Origin: 70-18 sp041691815
GTDB lineage: Bacteria > Pseudomonadota > Alphaproteobacteria > Acetobacterales > Acetobacteraceae
Direction: 5' to 3'
DNA length: 64,000 nt
Assembly: GCA_041691815.1 (NCBI GenBank)
Contig: JBEPTZ010000006.1
Span: forward strand, 13,004-77,003
The translations under genes and the position numbers were made by a program. How positions within the stretch are numbered: the first letter of the stretch is position 1; every line of letters begins with the position of its first letter. Of this stretch, positions 44,996 to 54,080 are shown one piece after another. The notes beneath the pieces are model-generated. The model had not been told where the DNA came from, did not search any database, and saw only the letters and a program-made list of their open reading frames with translations.

Positions 44996-46156
44996 ATGCG
45001 CTCCCTCACCGTCTCCACCCTGGCCGCCGGCGTGCTCGCCTGCTTCGTCGGCTTCGCCAGTTCCTTCGCGGTGATCGTTCAGGGCCTCACCACGGTCGGC
45101 GCCAGCCCGGCGCAGGCCGCCTCCGGGCTGATGGCGCTGTCGGTGGCGATGGGCGCCGGCGGCGTCTGGCTCAGCCTGCGCACCCGCATGCCGATCAGCA
45201 TCGCCTGGTCCACCCCCGGCGGCGCGCTGCTGGCCACCTCGGGCGCGGTGATCGGCGGCTTCCCGGCGGCGGTCGGCGCCTTCCTCGCCACCGGGTTGCT
45301 GATCGTGTTCGCCGGCCTCTGGAAGCCGCTCGGCCGCTGGGTCGCCGCCATCCCGGCGCCGCTGGCCAGCGCCATGCTGGCCGGCGTGCTGCTCGACCTC
45401 TGCCTGGCCCCGGCCCGGGCGGTGGCGGAGAAGCCGGTGCTGGGGCTGGCCATCGTCGTCGCCTGGGCGGTGGTGGCGCGCATCAACCGGCTGTTCGCGG
45501 TGCCGGCCGCGGTGCTGGTCGCCTTCGTGCTGATTGCCACCACCACCAACCTGTCGGGCCTGCACACCGCCGATCTCTGGCCTCACCCGGTGCTGGTGAT
45601 GCCGGTGTTCTCGCTCTCGGCGCTGATCGGCATCGCCCTGCCGCTGTTCATCGTCACCATGGCCTCGCAGAACATCCCCGGCATGGCGGTGCTGCACGTC
45701 AACGGCTACCGCCCCTCGCCCAGCCCGCTGTTCCGCGACACCGGCCTGCTGACACTGATTTCCGCCCCATTCGGCGCCCACGCGATCAATCTCGCGGCGA
45801 TCACCGCGGCGATCTGCGCCGGCCCCGACTCGCACCCTGACCCGGCCCGCCGCTGGCCCGCCGCGGTGGTCGCCGGCATCGGCTACATCCTGTTCGGCCT
45901 GCTGGCCGGCGCCGCCACCGCGTTCATGGCCGCCGCCCCGCCGATCCTCATCGAGGCGGTCGCCGGCCTGGCGCTGCTCGGCGCGTTCGGCGGCGCGCTG
46001 ATGGGCGCGGTGTCCGACCCGGACCACCGCGAGGCCGCCATCGTCACCTTCCTGGTGGCCGGCTCCGGCCTCAACTTCATGGGCATTGGCGGCGCCTTCT
46101 GGGGCCTACTCGCCGGCGGCGCGCTGTACCTGCTGGGCCGCTGGCGGCGCGGATAG
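44996..46156 (+). CDS. benE: benzoate/H+ symporter family transporter BenE
   Basis: A 386-aa inner-membrane transporter with 11-12 helices. AGVLACFVGFASSFAVIVQG starts the fold. The family signature regions PISIAWSTPGGALLATSG and LPLFIVTMASQNIPGMAVL are present, and GAHAINLAAITAAICAGPDSHPDP is a well-conserved BenE segment. It is predicted to import benzoate or a related aromatic acid with protons; the true substrate is not shown, and no benABC genes are adjacent. ATG 44996 follows shortly after the palindromic element; a TTG 12 bp upstream is in frame. Confidence 0.93.
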   Translation: MRSLTVSTLAAGVLACFVGFASSFAVIVQGLTTVGASPAQAASGLMALSVAMGAGGVWLSLRTRMPISIAWSTPGGALLATSGAVIGGFPAAVGAFLATGLLIVFAGLWKPLGRWVAAIPAPLASAMLAGVLLDLCLAPARAVAEKPVLGLAIVVAWAVVARINRLFAVPAAVLVAFVLIATTTNLSGLHTADLWPHPVLVMPVFSLSALIGIALPLFIVTMASQNIPGMAVLHVNGYRPSPSPLFRDTGLLTLISAPFGAHAINLAAITAAICAGPDSHPDPARRWPAAVVAGIGYILFGLLAGAATAFMAAAPPILIEAVAGLALLGAFGGALMGAVSDPDHREAAIVTFLVAGSGLNFMGIGGAFWGLLAGGALYLLGRWRRG

Positions 46157-46223
46157 CCGATCCGACACTTGCACCCCCCGCGGCGCGATGCTATATCGTT
46201 TACGCAATAATGGGGGTGCCGCC

Positions 46224-47297
46224 ATGCAATTCCGCGCCATGCTGAGAGGATTGGCCGTCGTCATGGCGGTATCGCTGAGCGCCGCCACGGCCGAAGCCGC
46301 CTCGTACCCCGCCCCGCATGAAGCCGACTGGATCGCCCCCAGTTTCACCTTCCACACCGGCGAGGTGCTGCACAACCTGCGGGTCCACTACACCACGGTC
46401 GGCGACCCCAAGGGCGAGCCGGTGCTGGTGCTGCACGGCACCAACGGCAGCGCCAAATCGATGCTGGGCCCCGGCTATGCCGGCACATTGTTCGGCCCCG
46501 GCCAGCCGCTGGATGCCACGAAATACTTCATCATCCTGCCGGACGCGGTGGGTGCCGGCCAGTCGACCAAACCCTCTGACGGACTGCGCGCCAAGTTTCC
46601 GCTCTATAATTACGACGACATGGTGCTGGCCCAGTACCGGCTGGTGACCGAGGGCCTGAAGCTCAAGCACCTGCGCCTGGTTACCGGCAATTCGATGGGC
46701 GGCATGCAGACCTGGATGTGGGGCGAGGCCTACCCCGATTTCATGGATGCCCTGGTGCCGATGGCCTCGCTGCCCACCGCCATGGCCAGCCGCAACTGGA
46801 TGATGCGGCGGATGATCGTCGATGCCGTGCGCAACGACCCGGCCTGGCTGGGCGGCAACTACACCACCCAGCCGCCGATGCTGCATGTCGCCAATGCGTT
46901 CTTCGGCATCGCCACCTCCGGCGGTTCGCTGGCCTACCAGAATCTGGCGCCCACCCGCGAGGCGGCCGACAAGCTGCTCGACGAGCGGCTGGCCGCGCCG
47001 TTCACCGTCGATGCCAACGACACGCTCTACCAGTGGGACTCCTCGCGCGACTACGACCCGGCGCCGCGGCTGGACCGCATCCGTGCGCCGCTGCTGGCCA
47101 TCAACTCGGCGGATGACGAGCGCAACCCGCCGGAGACCGGGCTGCTGGCTGCGGCCGTGCAGCGGCTGCCGGCCGGGCATATCTACCTGATCCCGGCCAG
47201 CACCGAAACGCGCGGCCACGGCACCACCGGCATGGCGAAATTCTACGCGCCCCAGTTGGCGGCCTTCCTCGCCACGGCACCGCGCCGTGGCGAGTAG
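46224..47297 (+). CDS. exported alpha/beta-fold hydrolase, MetX-like
   Basis: A 357-aa alpha/beta hydrolase related to homoserine O-acetyltransferases but with a signal peptide (1-26, ending AEA), so it acts in the periplasm and is not likely to be MetX itself. The oxyanion segment is VLVLHGTNGS. The nucleophile elbow is TGNSMGGMQTW. The acid lies in INSADDERNPPE and the His in TRGHGTTGMAKF. FIILPDAVGAGQST is the MetX-like loop. A GGGGGTG site sets ATG 46224. It converges on the substrate-binding gene with an 8-bp gap. Confidence 0.85.
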   Translation: MQFRAMLRGLAVVMAVSLSAATAEAASYPAPHEADWIAPSFTFHTGEVLHNLRVHYTTVGDPKGEPVLVLHGTNGSAKSMLGPGYAGTLFGPGQPLDATKYFIILPDAVGAGQSTKPSDGLRAKFPLYNYDDMVLAQYRLVTEGLKLKHLRLVTGNSMGGMQTWMWGEAYPDFMDALVPMASLPTAMASRNWMMRRMIVDAVRNDPAWLGGNYTTQPPMLHVANAFFGIATSGGSLAYQNLAPTREAADKLLDERLAAPFTVDANDTLYQWDSSRDYDPAPRLDRIRAPLLAINSADDERNPPETGLLAAAVQRLPAGHIYLIPASTETRGHGTTGMAKFYAPQLAAFLATAPRRGE

Positions 47298-47304
47298 CGG
47301 CGGT

Positions 47305-48888
47305 TCAGCCCCGCTTCACGTTCCAGAACAGCGGTGACCCGTAAAGCATCCCGGTAAGGTCGGAGCGATACGCCGTCTTGCCCAGCACCTGGCCCAGCGG
47401 AATATACGGCACGTCCTGGAACGCCTGCAGCTGGATCTCGCGGGCCAGGCGCTTCTGCTCGGCCTCGTTCGGCGCCTTGATCCACTCGTCGCGCAGGCTT
47501 TCCAGCTTCGGCGCGGTCGGCCAGCCCACCTGCGCCTTGTCGCCATTGCCGCGCAGGAACACGTTGCCCACCGGGTTGGCGTGGTCGATGCCGGCCCACG
47601 AGGTCTGGAAGATGCTCCAGCCGCCCTTGTCCAGCGGCGCCTTGCTGGCCCGGCGCTGCACCAACGTCGCCCAGTCCATCGCCTGGGCGTCCACATTGAT
47701 GCCGATCTTCTTCAGCATGTCGTTGGTCACCGCCGCCAGCGCCTTCACGCTGTCGATGTCCTGCGGGTTCAGCAGCACCACCCGCTCGCCCTTGTAGCCG
47801 GCCGCCTCCAGCGCCTTCTTCACGTTGTCCAGGTTGCGCGGCGAGGTCAGCGCCTCCATCCCGGCATCGTTGGCCATCGGCGTATTGGGCGCGAAATAGC
47901 CCACATTGTCCCGCCAGAGGGAGCGGTCGTCGCCCATCACCGCGGTCATGTACTCGGCCTGGTTCACCGCGCCGATGATCGCCCGCCGCATCGCCGGATT
48001 GTCGAACGGCGGCAGCAACTGGTTGAACCGCATGGTGGCGATCGTCCCGGTCGGCACGTTCACCCGCGTGCTGACCCCCTTGCTCTTGGCCAGCAGCGGC
48101 ACCAGGTCGTTCGACGGCACGTCCACCCAGTCGACCTCGCCCTGCTGCAACGCCGCTGACATGGTCGACGAGTCGGGGATGATGTGCCACTCCACCCGGT
48201 CGAAATGCACCACCTTGCCGCCGGTGGTGCCATTCGCCGCATCGTTGCGCGGCACGTAATCCTGGTTCTTTTCCCACACCACCAGCGACCCGGCCACCCG
48301 CTCGCTGGCCTTGAACTTGAACGGCCCGCTGCCGATCGTCTCCTTGATCTGAGTGAACGCATCGGTCTTGGCCAGCCGCTCCGGCATCATCACGCAGATG
48401 CTCGGCGAGGTCTTGCCGAGTCCCATCGGCAGCAGCGGGAACGGGTATTTCAGCTTGATCACGATGGTCTTGTCGTCCGGCGCGCTGATCTCATCCATCG
48501 CCGCGGCAATTGCCTGGCCGTAGGAATCCCGCTTGCTCCAGCGCAGAATGCTGGCCACGCAGTCCCGCGCCAGCACCTTTTCGCCGTCGTGGAACTTGAG
48601 CCCGTCGCGCAGCTTCATGGTCCACTGCTTGCCGTCATTACCGGTGGTGGCCCCCTCCAGCATCTGCGGCTTCAGGTTGTACTGGTCATCCATGCCGAAC
48701 AGCGTGTCATAGACCATGAAGCCGTGATCGCGGGTCTGGTAGCTGGTGGTCCACACCGGGTCCAGGGTCGCCAGATCGGCCTGCGGCACGAATTTCAGCA
48801 CCGAGCTGCCGGCCGCCCGGCCCACATGCGGCATCGCCAACGCCCCGGCCGCCGCCGCACTGCCCACCAGAAATTGCCGTCTCTGCAT
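47305..48888 (-). CDS. Tat-exported family 5 ABC substrate-binding protein (downstream tandem copy)
   Basis: A 527-aa periplasmic binding protein. The signal MQRRQFLVGSAAAAGALAMP has the twin-arginine pattern. SVLKFVPQADLATLDPVWTT begins the mature protein. LEGATTGNDGKQWTMKLRDG and FHDGEKVLARDCVASILRW are family 5 motifs. It is nearly identical to the gene at 49007 and has exactly the same length. Each has its own promoter. No permease or ATPase gene is adjacent, so it must use a system encoded elsewhere. GGGGATGG sets the start. Confidence 0.92.
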   Translation of the reverse strand: MQRRQFLVGSAAAAGALAMPHVGRAAGSSVLKFVPQADLATLDPVWTTSYQTRDHGFMVYDTLFGMDDQYNLKPQMLEGATTGNDGKQWTMKLRDGLKFHDGEKVLARDCVASILRWSKRDSYGQAIAAAMDEISAPDDKTIVIKLKYPFPLLPMGLGKTSPSICVMMPERLAKTDAFTQIKETIGSGPFKFKASERVAGSLVVWEKNQDYVPRNDAANGTTGGKVVHFDRVEWHIIPDSSTMSAALQQGEVDWVDVPSNDLVPLLAKSKGVSTRVNVPTGTIATMRFNQLLPPFDNPAMRRAIIGAVNQAEYMTAVMGDDRSLWRDNVGYFAPNTPMANDAGMEALTSPRNLDNVKKALEAAGYKGERVVLLNPQDIDSVKALAAVTNDMLKKIGINVDAQAMDWATLVQRRASKAPLDKGGWSIFQTSWAGIDHANPVGNVFLRGNGDKAQVGWPTAPKLESLRDEWIKAPNEAEQKRLAREIQLQAFQDVPYIPLGQVLGKTAYRSDLTGMLYGSPLFWNVKRG

Positions 48889-48909
48889 GAAACCATCCCC
48901 CAAAAATGC

Positions 48910-48961
48910 CGGGCCAAGGCCCGCTTGCGCCGACTATGCGCCATGTACACGCGGCTGTGAA
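48910..48961 (-). promoter_or_regulatory. promoter and 5'-leader hairpin of the downstream SBP copy
   Basis: TTCACA (48961-48956), 17-nt spacer, CATAGT (48938-48933). At the expected transcript start a 6-bp hairpin CGGGCC-TT-GGCCCG (48923-48910) forms ahead of the ribosome site. Both parts are conserved in the other copy. Confidence 0.65.
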
Positions 48962-49006
48962 CGCTCTCGCACCGCTTCCGTTATCCGGCGAGTTGCCTCA
49001 CGCGCC

Positions 49007-50590
49007 CTACGCGCGTTTCACATTCCAGAACAATGGCAAGCCTTTCAGCATCCCGCTGATGTCAGAACGATACGCAATTTTGCTCAACGCGCGGCCCAGC
49101 GGAATATACGGCACGTCCTGGAATGCCTGTAGCTGGATCTCCCTGGCCAGCCGCTTCTGCTCGGCCTCGTTCGGCGCCTTGATCCATTGGTCGCGCAGGC
49201 TCTCCAGCTTCGGCGCGGTCGGCCAGCCCACCTGCGCCTTGTCGCCATTGCCACGCAGGAACACGTTGCCCACCGGGTTGGCGTGGTCGATGCCGGCCCA
49301 GGAGGTCTGGAAGATGCTCCAGCCGCCCTTGTCCAGCGGCGCCTTGCTGGCCCGGCGCTGCACCAACGTCGCCCAGTCCATCGCCTGGGCGTCCACATTG
49401 ATGCCGATCTTCTTCAGCATGTCGTTGGTCACCGCCGCCAGCGCCTTCACGCTGTCGATATCCTGCGGCGCCAGCAACACCACCCGCTCGCCCTTATAGC
49501 CGGCGGCCTCCAGTTCCTTCTTCACGCGGTCCAGGTCGCGTGGCGAGGTCAGCGCTTGCATCCCGGCATCATTGGCCATCGGCGTGCCTGGGCAGAAATA
49601 ACCCACCTTGTCGTCCCAGCGGCTGCGGTCATCGCCCATCACCGCCGTCATGTATTCCGCCTGATCCACGGCGCCGATAATCGCCCGCCGCATCGCCGGG
49701 TTGTCGAACGGCGCCTGCAACTGGTTGAACCGCATGGTGGCGATGGAGCCGGTCGGCACGTTCACCCGGGTGCTGATCCCCTTGCTCTTGGCCAGCAGCG
49801 GCACCAGATCGGCGGTCGGAAGATCCCACCAGTCGATCTCGCCTTGCCGCAAGGCCGCTGACACGGTGGAGGCGTCCGGCATGACGTGCCACTCCACCCG
49901 GTCGAAATGCACCACCTTGCCGCCGGTGGTGCCGTTCGCCACGCCGTCGCGCGGCACGTAATCCTGGTTCTTCTCCCACACCACCAGCGACCCCGGCACC
50001 CGCTCGCTGGCCTTGAACTTGAACGGCCCGCTGCCGATCGTCTCCTTCACCTGGGTGAACGCGTCGGTCTTGGCCAGCCGCTCCGGCATCATCACGCAGA
50101 TGCTCGGCGAGGTCTTGCCGAGTCCCATCGGCAGCAGCGGGAACGGGTATTTCAGCTTAATCACGATGGTCTTGTCGTCCGGCGCGCTGATCTCATCGAT
50201 CGCCGCGGCAATCGCCTGACCGTAGGAATCTCGCTTGCTCCAGCGCAGAATGCTCGCCACACAGTCCCGCGCCAGCACCTTTTCGCCGTCATGGAATTTC
50301 AGCCCGTCGCGCAGCTTCATCGTCCACAGCTTGCCGTCATTGCCGGTCGTCGCCCCCTCCAGCATCTGCGGCTTGAGGTTGTACTGGTCATCGATGCCGA
50401 ACAGCGTGTCGTAAACCATGAAGCCGTGGTCGCGAGTCTGACCGCTGGTGGTCCATACCGGATCCAGCGTCGCTAAATCGGCCTGTGGCACGAATTTCAG
50501 CACTTTGCTGCCAGCCGCCCGGACCACATGCGGCGTCGCCAGAGCACCGGCCGCTGCCGCGCTACCGACCACAAATTGACGTCGCTGCAT
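49007..50590 (-). CDS. Tat-exported family 5 ABC substrate-binding protein (upstream tandem copy)
   Basis: A 527-aa paralogue of the product at 47305, differing at a small fraction of positions spread through the protein (for example GQTRDHG for YQTRDHG, and DLPTADLVP for DVPSNDLVP). The Tat signal MQRRQFVVGSAAAAGALATP is kept. Differences cluster around the middle ligand-side loops (about 255-290 and 330-365), while the C-terminal quarter is almost unchanged. This fits a recent duplication with some specificity drift or gene conversion. It has its own promoter. The ATG at 50590 follows GGGGAAAG. Confidence 0.92.
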   Translation of the reverse strand: MQRRQFVVGSAAAAGALATPHVVRAAGSKVLKFVPQADLATLDPVWTTSGQTRDHGFMVYDTLFGIDDQYNLKPQMLEGATTGNDGKLWTMKLRDGLKFHDGEKVLARDCVASILRWSKRDSYGQAIAAAIDEISAPDDKTIVIKLKYPFPLLPMGLGKTSPSICVMMPERLAKTDAFTQVKETIGSGPFKFKASERVPGSLVVWEKNQDYVPRDGVANGTTGGKVVHFDRVEWHVMPDASTVSAALRQGEIDWWDLPTADLVPLLAKSKGISTRVNVPTGSIATMRFNQLQAPFDNPAMRRAIIGAVDQAEYMTAVMGDDRSRWDDKVGYFCPGTPMANDAGMQALTSPRDLDRVKKELEAAGYKGERVVLLAPQDIDSVKALAAVTNDMLKKIGINVDAQAMDWATLVQRRASKAPLDKGGWSIFQTSWAGIDHANPVGNVFLRGNGDKAQVGWPTAPKLESLRDQWIKAPNEAEQKRLAREIQLQAFQDVPYIPLGRALSKIAYRSDISGMLKGLPLFWNVKRA

Positions 50591-50611
50591 GAAACTTTCC
50601 CCAAAAAATGC

Positions 50612-50663
50612 CGAGCCGTGGCTCGCCTGCACCAATTATGCGCCCTGTACACGCGGCTGTGAA
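50612..50663 (-). promoter_or_regulatory. promoter and 5'-leader hairpin of the upstream SBP copy
   Basis: TTCACA (50663-50658), 17-nt spacer, CATAAT (50640-50635), close to the sigma-70 consensus. A 6-bp hairpin CGAGCC-AC-GGCTCG (50625-50612) lies at the expected transcript start. Relative to the other copy one stem pair changed from G-C to A-T on both sides. Confidence 0.68.
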
Positions 50664-50734
50664 CGCTCGCGCGCCCCCTTGCATCCGCAGCGGCACCCGG
50701 CTTGTCTGCGACCCGACAACCGTCGGAGCAGATC

Positions 50735-51835
50735 ATGGAAACAGTGGAGTGCGTGGTGGCCGGCGCCGGCGTGGTCGGCATCGCGGTGGCGCGCGCCCTC
50801 GCCCTGGCCGGCCGCGAGGTGATCGTGCTGGACGCCGCCGAGGCGATCGGCACCGAAACCTCCTCGCGCAACAGCGAGGTCATCCACGCCGGCATCTACT
50901 ACCCGAAAGACAGCCTGATGGCCCGCTTCTGCGTCCAGGGCCGCCGCATGCTCTACGCACTGTGCACCGAGCGCGGCGTGCCGTTCATGAACTGCGGCAA
51001 GCTGATCGTCGCCACCTCGCCGGCCGAGAACGACAAGCTCGCCGGCATCCAGGCCCGCGCCGAGGCCAACGGCGTCGAAGCCATGCGCCAGCTCACCGCC
51101 GCCGAGGCCCGCACCCTGGAACCCAACCTGCACTGCACCGCCGCCCTGCTCTCCCCGGTCACCGGCGTGGTCGACAGCCACCGCTACATGCTCGCCCTGC
51201 AAGGCGACGCCGAGAACGCCGGCGCGGTGTTCGTCTTCCACAGCCCGGTCACCGGCGGCCGCGTCACCGATCACGGCGTCGAACTCCAGGTCGGCGGCGC
51301 CGAACCGATGACCCTCGCCTGCCGCCTGTTCATCAATTCCGCGGGCCTGCACGCCCCCGCCCTGGCCCGCTCGCTGCATGGCATGCCCAGTCAACTCATC
51401 CCGCGGGAATACTACGCCAAGGGCAACTACTTCACGCTGCAGGGCCGCTCGCCGTTCTCCCGCCTGATCTACCCGGTCCCGGTCCCCGGCGGCCTCGGCG
51501 TGCACCTCACCATCGATCTCGGCGGCCAGGCCCGCTTCGGCCCGGACGTGGAATGGATCGACAGCCTCGACTACACCGTCGACCCGCACCGCGCCGACAG
51601 CTTCTACGACGCCGTCCGCCGCTACTGGCCCGACCTGAAAGACGGCACCCTGCACCCAGGCTACGCCGGCATCCGTCCGAAAATCGTCCCCAAGGGCGCC
51701 CCCGGCCAGGACTTCGTGATCCAGGACCAACGCACCCACGGCATCCCCGGCCTGGTCAACCTGTTCGGCATCGAATCCCCGGGCCTCACCGCCGCCATCG
51801 CCCTGGCAGCTCATGTCGCCGAGATCACGCAGTGA
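50735..51835 (+). CDS. FAD-dependent oxidoreductase, L-2-hydroxyglutarate oxidase-like
   Basis: A 366-aa DAO-family flavoenzyme. The FAD motif ECVVAGAGVVGIAVARALAL (about 5-24) and ETSSRNSEVIHAGIYYP are typical of L-2-hydroxyglutarate dehydrogenase LhgO/L2HGDH-like proteins. The C-terminal GIRPKIVPKGAPGQDFVIQ and GLVNLFGIESPGLTAA close the FAD site. The likely reaction is oxidation of a 2-hydroxy acid at the membrane or to quinone. The start at 50735 has CGGAGC upstream; an in-frame earlier start at 50702 is less likely. It is divergent from the SBP pair. A palindromic element follows. Confidence 0.88.
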   Translation: METVECVVAGAGVVGIAVARALALAGREVIVLDAAEAIGTETSSRNSEVIHAGIYYPKDSLMARFCVQGRRMLYALCTERGVPFMNCGKLIVATSPAENDKLAGIQARAEANGVEAMRQLTAAEARTLEPNLHCTAALLSPVTGVVDSHRYMLALQGDAENAGAVFVFHSPVTGGRVTDHGVELQVGGAEPMTLACRLFINSAGLHAPALARSLHGMPSQLIPREYYAKGNYFTLQGRSPFSRLIYPVPVPGGLGVHLTIDLGGQARFGPDVEWIDSLDYTVDPHRADSFYDAVRRYWPDLKDGTLHPGYAGIRPKIVPKGAPGQDFVIQDQRTHGIPGLVNLFGIESPGLTAAIALAAHVAEITQ

Positions 51836-51839
51836 AGAG

Positions 51840-51980
51840 ACAGGCAAGCAGTTCTTTTTTTGATAAAAATGAACCAAAAAAACCATCCGCCTTGCAGCAC
51901 CTGAGCGGCGGAGACTCCGTACACTCCAATGGATAAAAAGTTTTTTTGCTTCTTTTTGTTCACAAAAAGAAGACCTTCCT
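51840..51980 (-). repeat. palindromic intergenic element, copy G
   Basis: Reverse-orientation copy between the FAD oxidase gene and lnt, beginning 5 bp after the oxidase stop. The left edge AGGCAAGCAG precedes a decayed hairpin (GTTCTTTTTTTGATAAAAATGAAC). The right hairpin CTTCTTTTTGT/ACAAAAAGAAG lies inside the lnt reading frame. Confidence 0.88.
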
Positions 51981-53452
51981 TATCTGCGCTCGTTTTGGGC
52001 GCCCTCTCCGCCCTGGCCCTGCCCCCGGTCTTCGCCCTCCCCGTCCTGCTGCTGTCCATCCCCGGCCTGCTCATCCTGCTCGGCGATGCCCCCAGCTGGC
52101 GCCGCGCCGCCTGGATCGGCTGGTGTTTCGGCGTCGGCCTTTACATCCTCGGCCTCTACTGGATCACCGAGGCGATCCTGATCGAGGCCGCCCGCTTCTG
52201 GTGGCTGGTGCCGCTCGCAGTGCCCGGCCTGGCTGCGGTGCTGGGCGTCTTCGTCGCCGCCACCTGCGCGCTTGCCTGGTTCGCCCGCCCCGGCTGGCCG
52301 CGCGCTGCGGCGCTGGCCGGCGCCTGGGTGCTGGCCGACCTCGCCCGCCAGTTCGTCGCCACCGGCTTCCCGTGGAACCCCTGGGGCAGCGTCTGGGCGA
52401 TTCCGAACGGCTTCGGCGACGTGATGCAGCAGCCGGCCGCCTGGGTCGGCGTACACGGCCTCACCCTGCTCACCCTGCTGCTCGCCGCCACCCCCGCCCT
52501 CGGCCGCCGCGGCATGGCGCTCGGCACCGCCGGCCTGATCGCCTGGGCCGGGTTCGGCCTGTGGCGCCTGTCCACGCCGATCATCCCCGCCCCGCCGCTC
52601 GCCGTGGTGCTCGTCCAGGGCAACGTGCCGCAAGGCCAGAAGCAGGACCGCGCCTTCGCCCTCGCCAGCTTCAACCGCTACCTGGCGCTCACCCGCGAGG
52701 GTGTCACCGAGGCCGGCGCCACCCCCACAGTGGTGGTCTGGCCGGAAACCGCCAGCCCGTTCCTGGTTGCCCGCGACGCCAACGCCCGCGCCGCCATCGC
52801 CGAGGCCGCAAAAGGCCCGGCGCTGATCGGCAGCATCCGCTGGGACGCCGGAGACCGCCCGCGCAACGCGCTGATCGCGCTGCTCGGCGCCGGCCCGCCG
52901 GTCGCCATCTACGACAAATGGCACCTGGTGCCGTTCGGCGAATACCAGCCAGACTGGGCCAATATCGGCATCCAACTGATCCCCGGCCGCGGCCTCGCCC
53001 CCGGCCCCGGCCCGCGCACCCTGCACGTCCCCGGCCTGCCGCCGGTCGGCGCGCTGATCTGCTACGAGGCGATCTTCCCTGCCCAGGTGGTCGACGAGGC
53101 CGATCGCCCGGACTGGATGGTCAACGTCACCAACGACGCCTGGTTCGGCAACTCCACCGGCCCCCGCCAGCACCTCGCCGCCGCCCGCATGCGCGCGGTG
53201 GAAGAGGGCCTGCCGCTGCTGCGCGCCGCCAACACCGGCATCTCGGCCGGCTTCGACGCGTTCGGCCGCGAGCAGGCCCGCCTCGGCATGAACCAGGCCG
53301 GTGTGCTGGTGATCAAGCTGCCTGGCCGCCTGCCGCCCACCCCGTTCTCCCGCTACGGCCTGTGGCTGCCCGGCCTGCTGGCCGCCCTGGCGCTGGCCGC
53401 CGCCGCCCTCGCCGGCCGCCGCACCCGCAACCGCCCAGTCACAGATTCGTAA
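51929..53452 (+). CDS. lnt: apolipoprotein N-acyltransferase
   Basis: A 507-aa inner-membrane enzyme that adds the third acyl chain to lipoproteins. N-terminal helices (about 18-225) precede a nitrilase-type domain with the catalytic triad Glu273 (VVWPETASPF), Lys330 (YDKWHLVPFGEY) and Cys378 (ALICYEAIFPAQ). NVTNDAWFGNSTGPRQH is a further family signature. All is intact. The only suitable start codon, ATG 51929, is inside the palindromic element, so the first 15 residues (MDKKFFCFFLFTKRR) are element-derived. The lnt-like sequence begins at about residue 18 (SALVLGALSALALPP). No ribosome site is visible before this ATG. A TTG at residue 22 is the alternative. Confidence 0.95.
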   Translation: MDKKFFCFFLFTKRRPSLSALVLGALSALALPPVFALPVLLLSIPGLLILLGDAPSWRRAAWIGWCFGVGLYILGLYWITEAILIEAARFWWLVPLAVPGLAAVLGVFVAATCALAWFARPGWPRAAALAGAWVLADLARQFVATGFPWNPWGSVWAIPNGFGDVMQQPAAWVGVHGLTLLTLLLAATPALGRRGMALGTAGLIAWAGFGLWRLSTPIIPAPPLAVVLVQGNVPQGQKQDRAFALASFNRYLALTREGVTEAGATPTVVVWPETASPFLVARDANARAAIAEAAKGPALIGSIRWDAGDRPRNALIALLGAGPPVAIYDKWHLVPFGEYQPDWANIGIQLIPGRGLAPGPGPRTLHVPGLPPVGALICYEAIFPAQVVDEADRPDWMVNVTNDAWFGNSTGPRQHLAAARMRAVEEGLPLLRAANTGISAGFDAFGREQARLGMNQAGVLVIKLPGRLPPTPFSRYGLWLPGLLAALALAAAALAGRRTRNRPVTDS

Positions 53453-53458
53453 ACAAAT

Positions 53459-53486
53459 TTGGATTTTCGCCATTTTCCTGTAGAAT
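53459..53486 (+). promoter_or_regulatory. probable promoter of the XRE regulator
   Basis: TTGGAT (53459-53464), 16-nt spacer, TAGAAT (53481-53486) in an AT-rich stretch just after the lnt stop. The transcript would have a leader of about 108 nt before ATG 53601. Confidence 0.55.
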
Positions 53487-53600
53487 CATTGACGTTTCCC
53501 GCCTCTATCCGTAACTACCACACGTCGTCGCCGCACCGGGCCTGCAGGATTTCCCCCGCATGCTGAAAGGCGTGCCTTGCTGTCCAGGAGTGAACATTCG

Positions 53601-54080
53601 ATGCCCGGCGACCCCTCAGACCCCACCCGGGCGGGAAAAGAATCCCACCCCAGCCCGATCGACGTACATGTCGGCTCCCGCATCCGCCTGCGTCGCGCCC
53701 TGATGGGCCTGTCGCAGGAGCGGCTTGGCGAGGCGCTCGGCCTCACCTTCCAGCAGGTGCAGAAATACGAGCGCGGCATCAACCGGGTCGGCGCCTCGCG
53801 GCTCTACGACCTGTCCCGCGCGCTTGACGTGCCGATCAGCTTCTTCTTCGACGACATGGCCACCCCGGCCCCCGAGGGCACCTTCACCCCGCCGCTCACC
53901 GGCGGCGCCCGCCGCAGCTACGGCTTCGCCGACCGCCAGGACAGCCTCAGCGCCCCCAGCCCCAACCCGGCCAACAGCCCCGAAGCCCAGGACCTGGTGC
54001 GCGCCTATTTCCGCATCACCGACCCAGCCGTACGCAAGCGGGTGTTCGACCTGGTCAAGTCGCTGGCGCCGGAGGAATAG
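53601..54080 (+). CDS. XRE-family helix-turn-helix regulator
   Basis: A 159-aa cytoplasmic regulator. The HTH domain (about 23-80) has GSRIRLRRALMGLSQERLGE and GLTFQQVQKYERGINRVGAS, the typical form of the short XRE proteins common in Rhodospirillales and Rhizobiales. DVPISFFFDDM ends the domain. A disordered Pro/Ser stretch (about 90-130) leads to a helical tail, VRAYFRITDPAVRKRVFDLV. Targets are unknown. CAGGAG sets the start. A palindromic element begins at its stop codon. Confidence 0.9.
   Translation: MPGDPSDPTRAGKESHPSPIDVHVGSRIRLRRALMGLSQERLGEALGLTFQQVQKYERGINRVGASRLYDLSRALDVPISFFFDDMATPAPEGTFTPPLTGGARRSYGFADRQDSLSAPSPNPANSPEAQDLVRAYFRITDPAVRKRVFDLVKSLAPEE

Noticed and set aside
46224..47297. 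Homoserine O-acetyltransferase (MetX)
   Set aside because: The fold matches, but a signal peptide makes a methionine-biosynthesis role unlikely.
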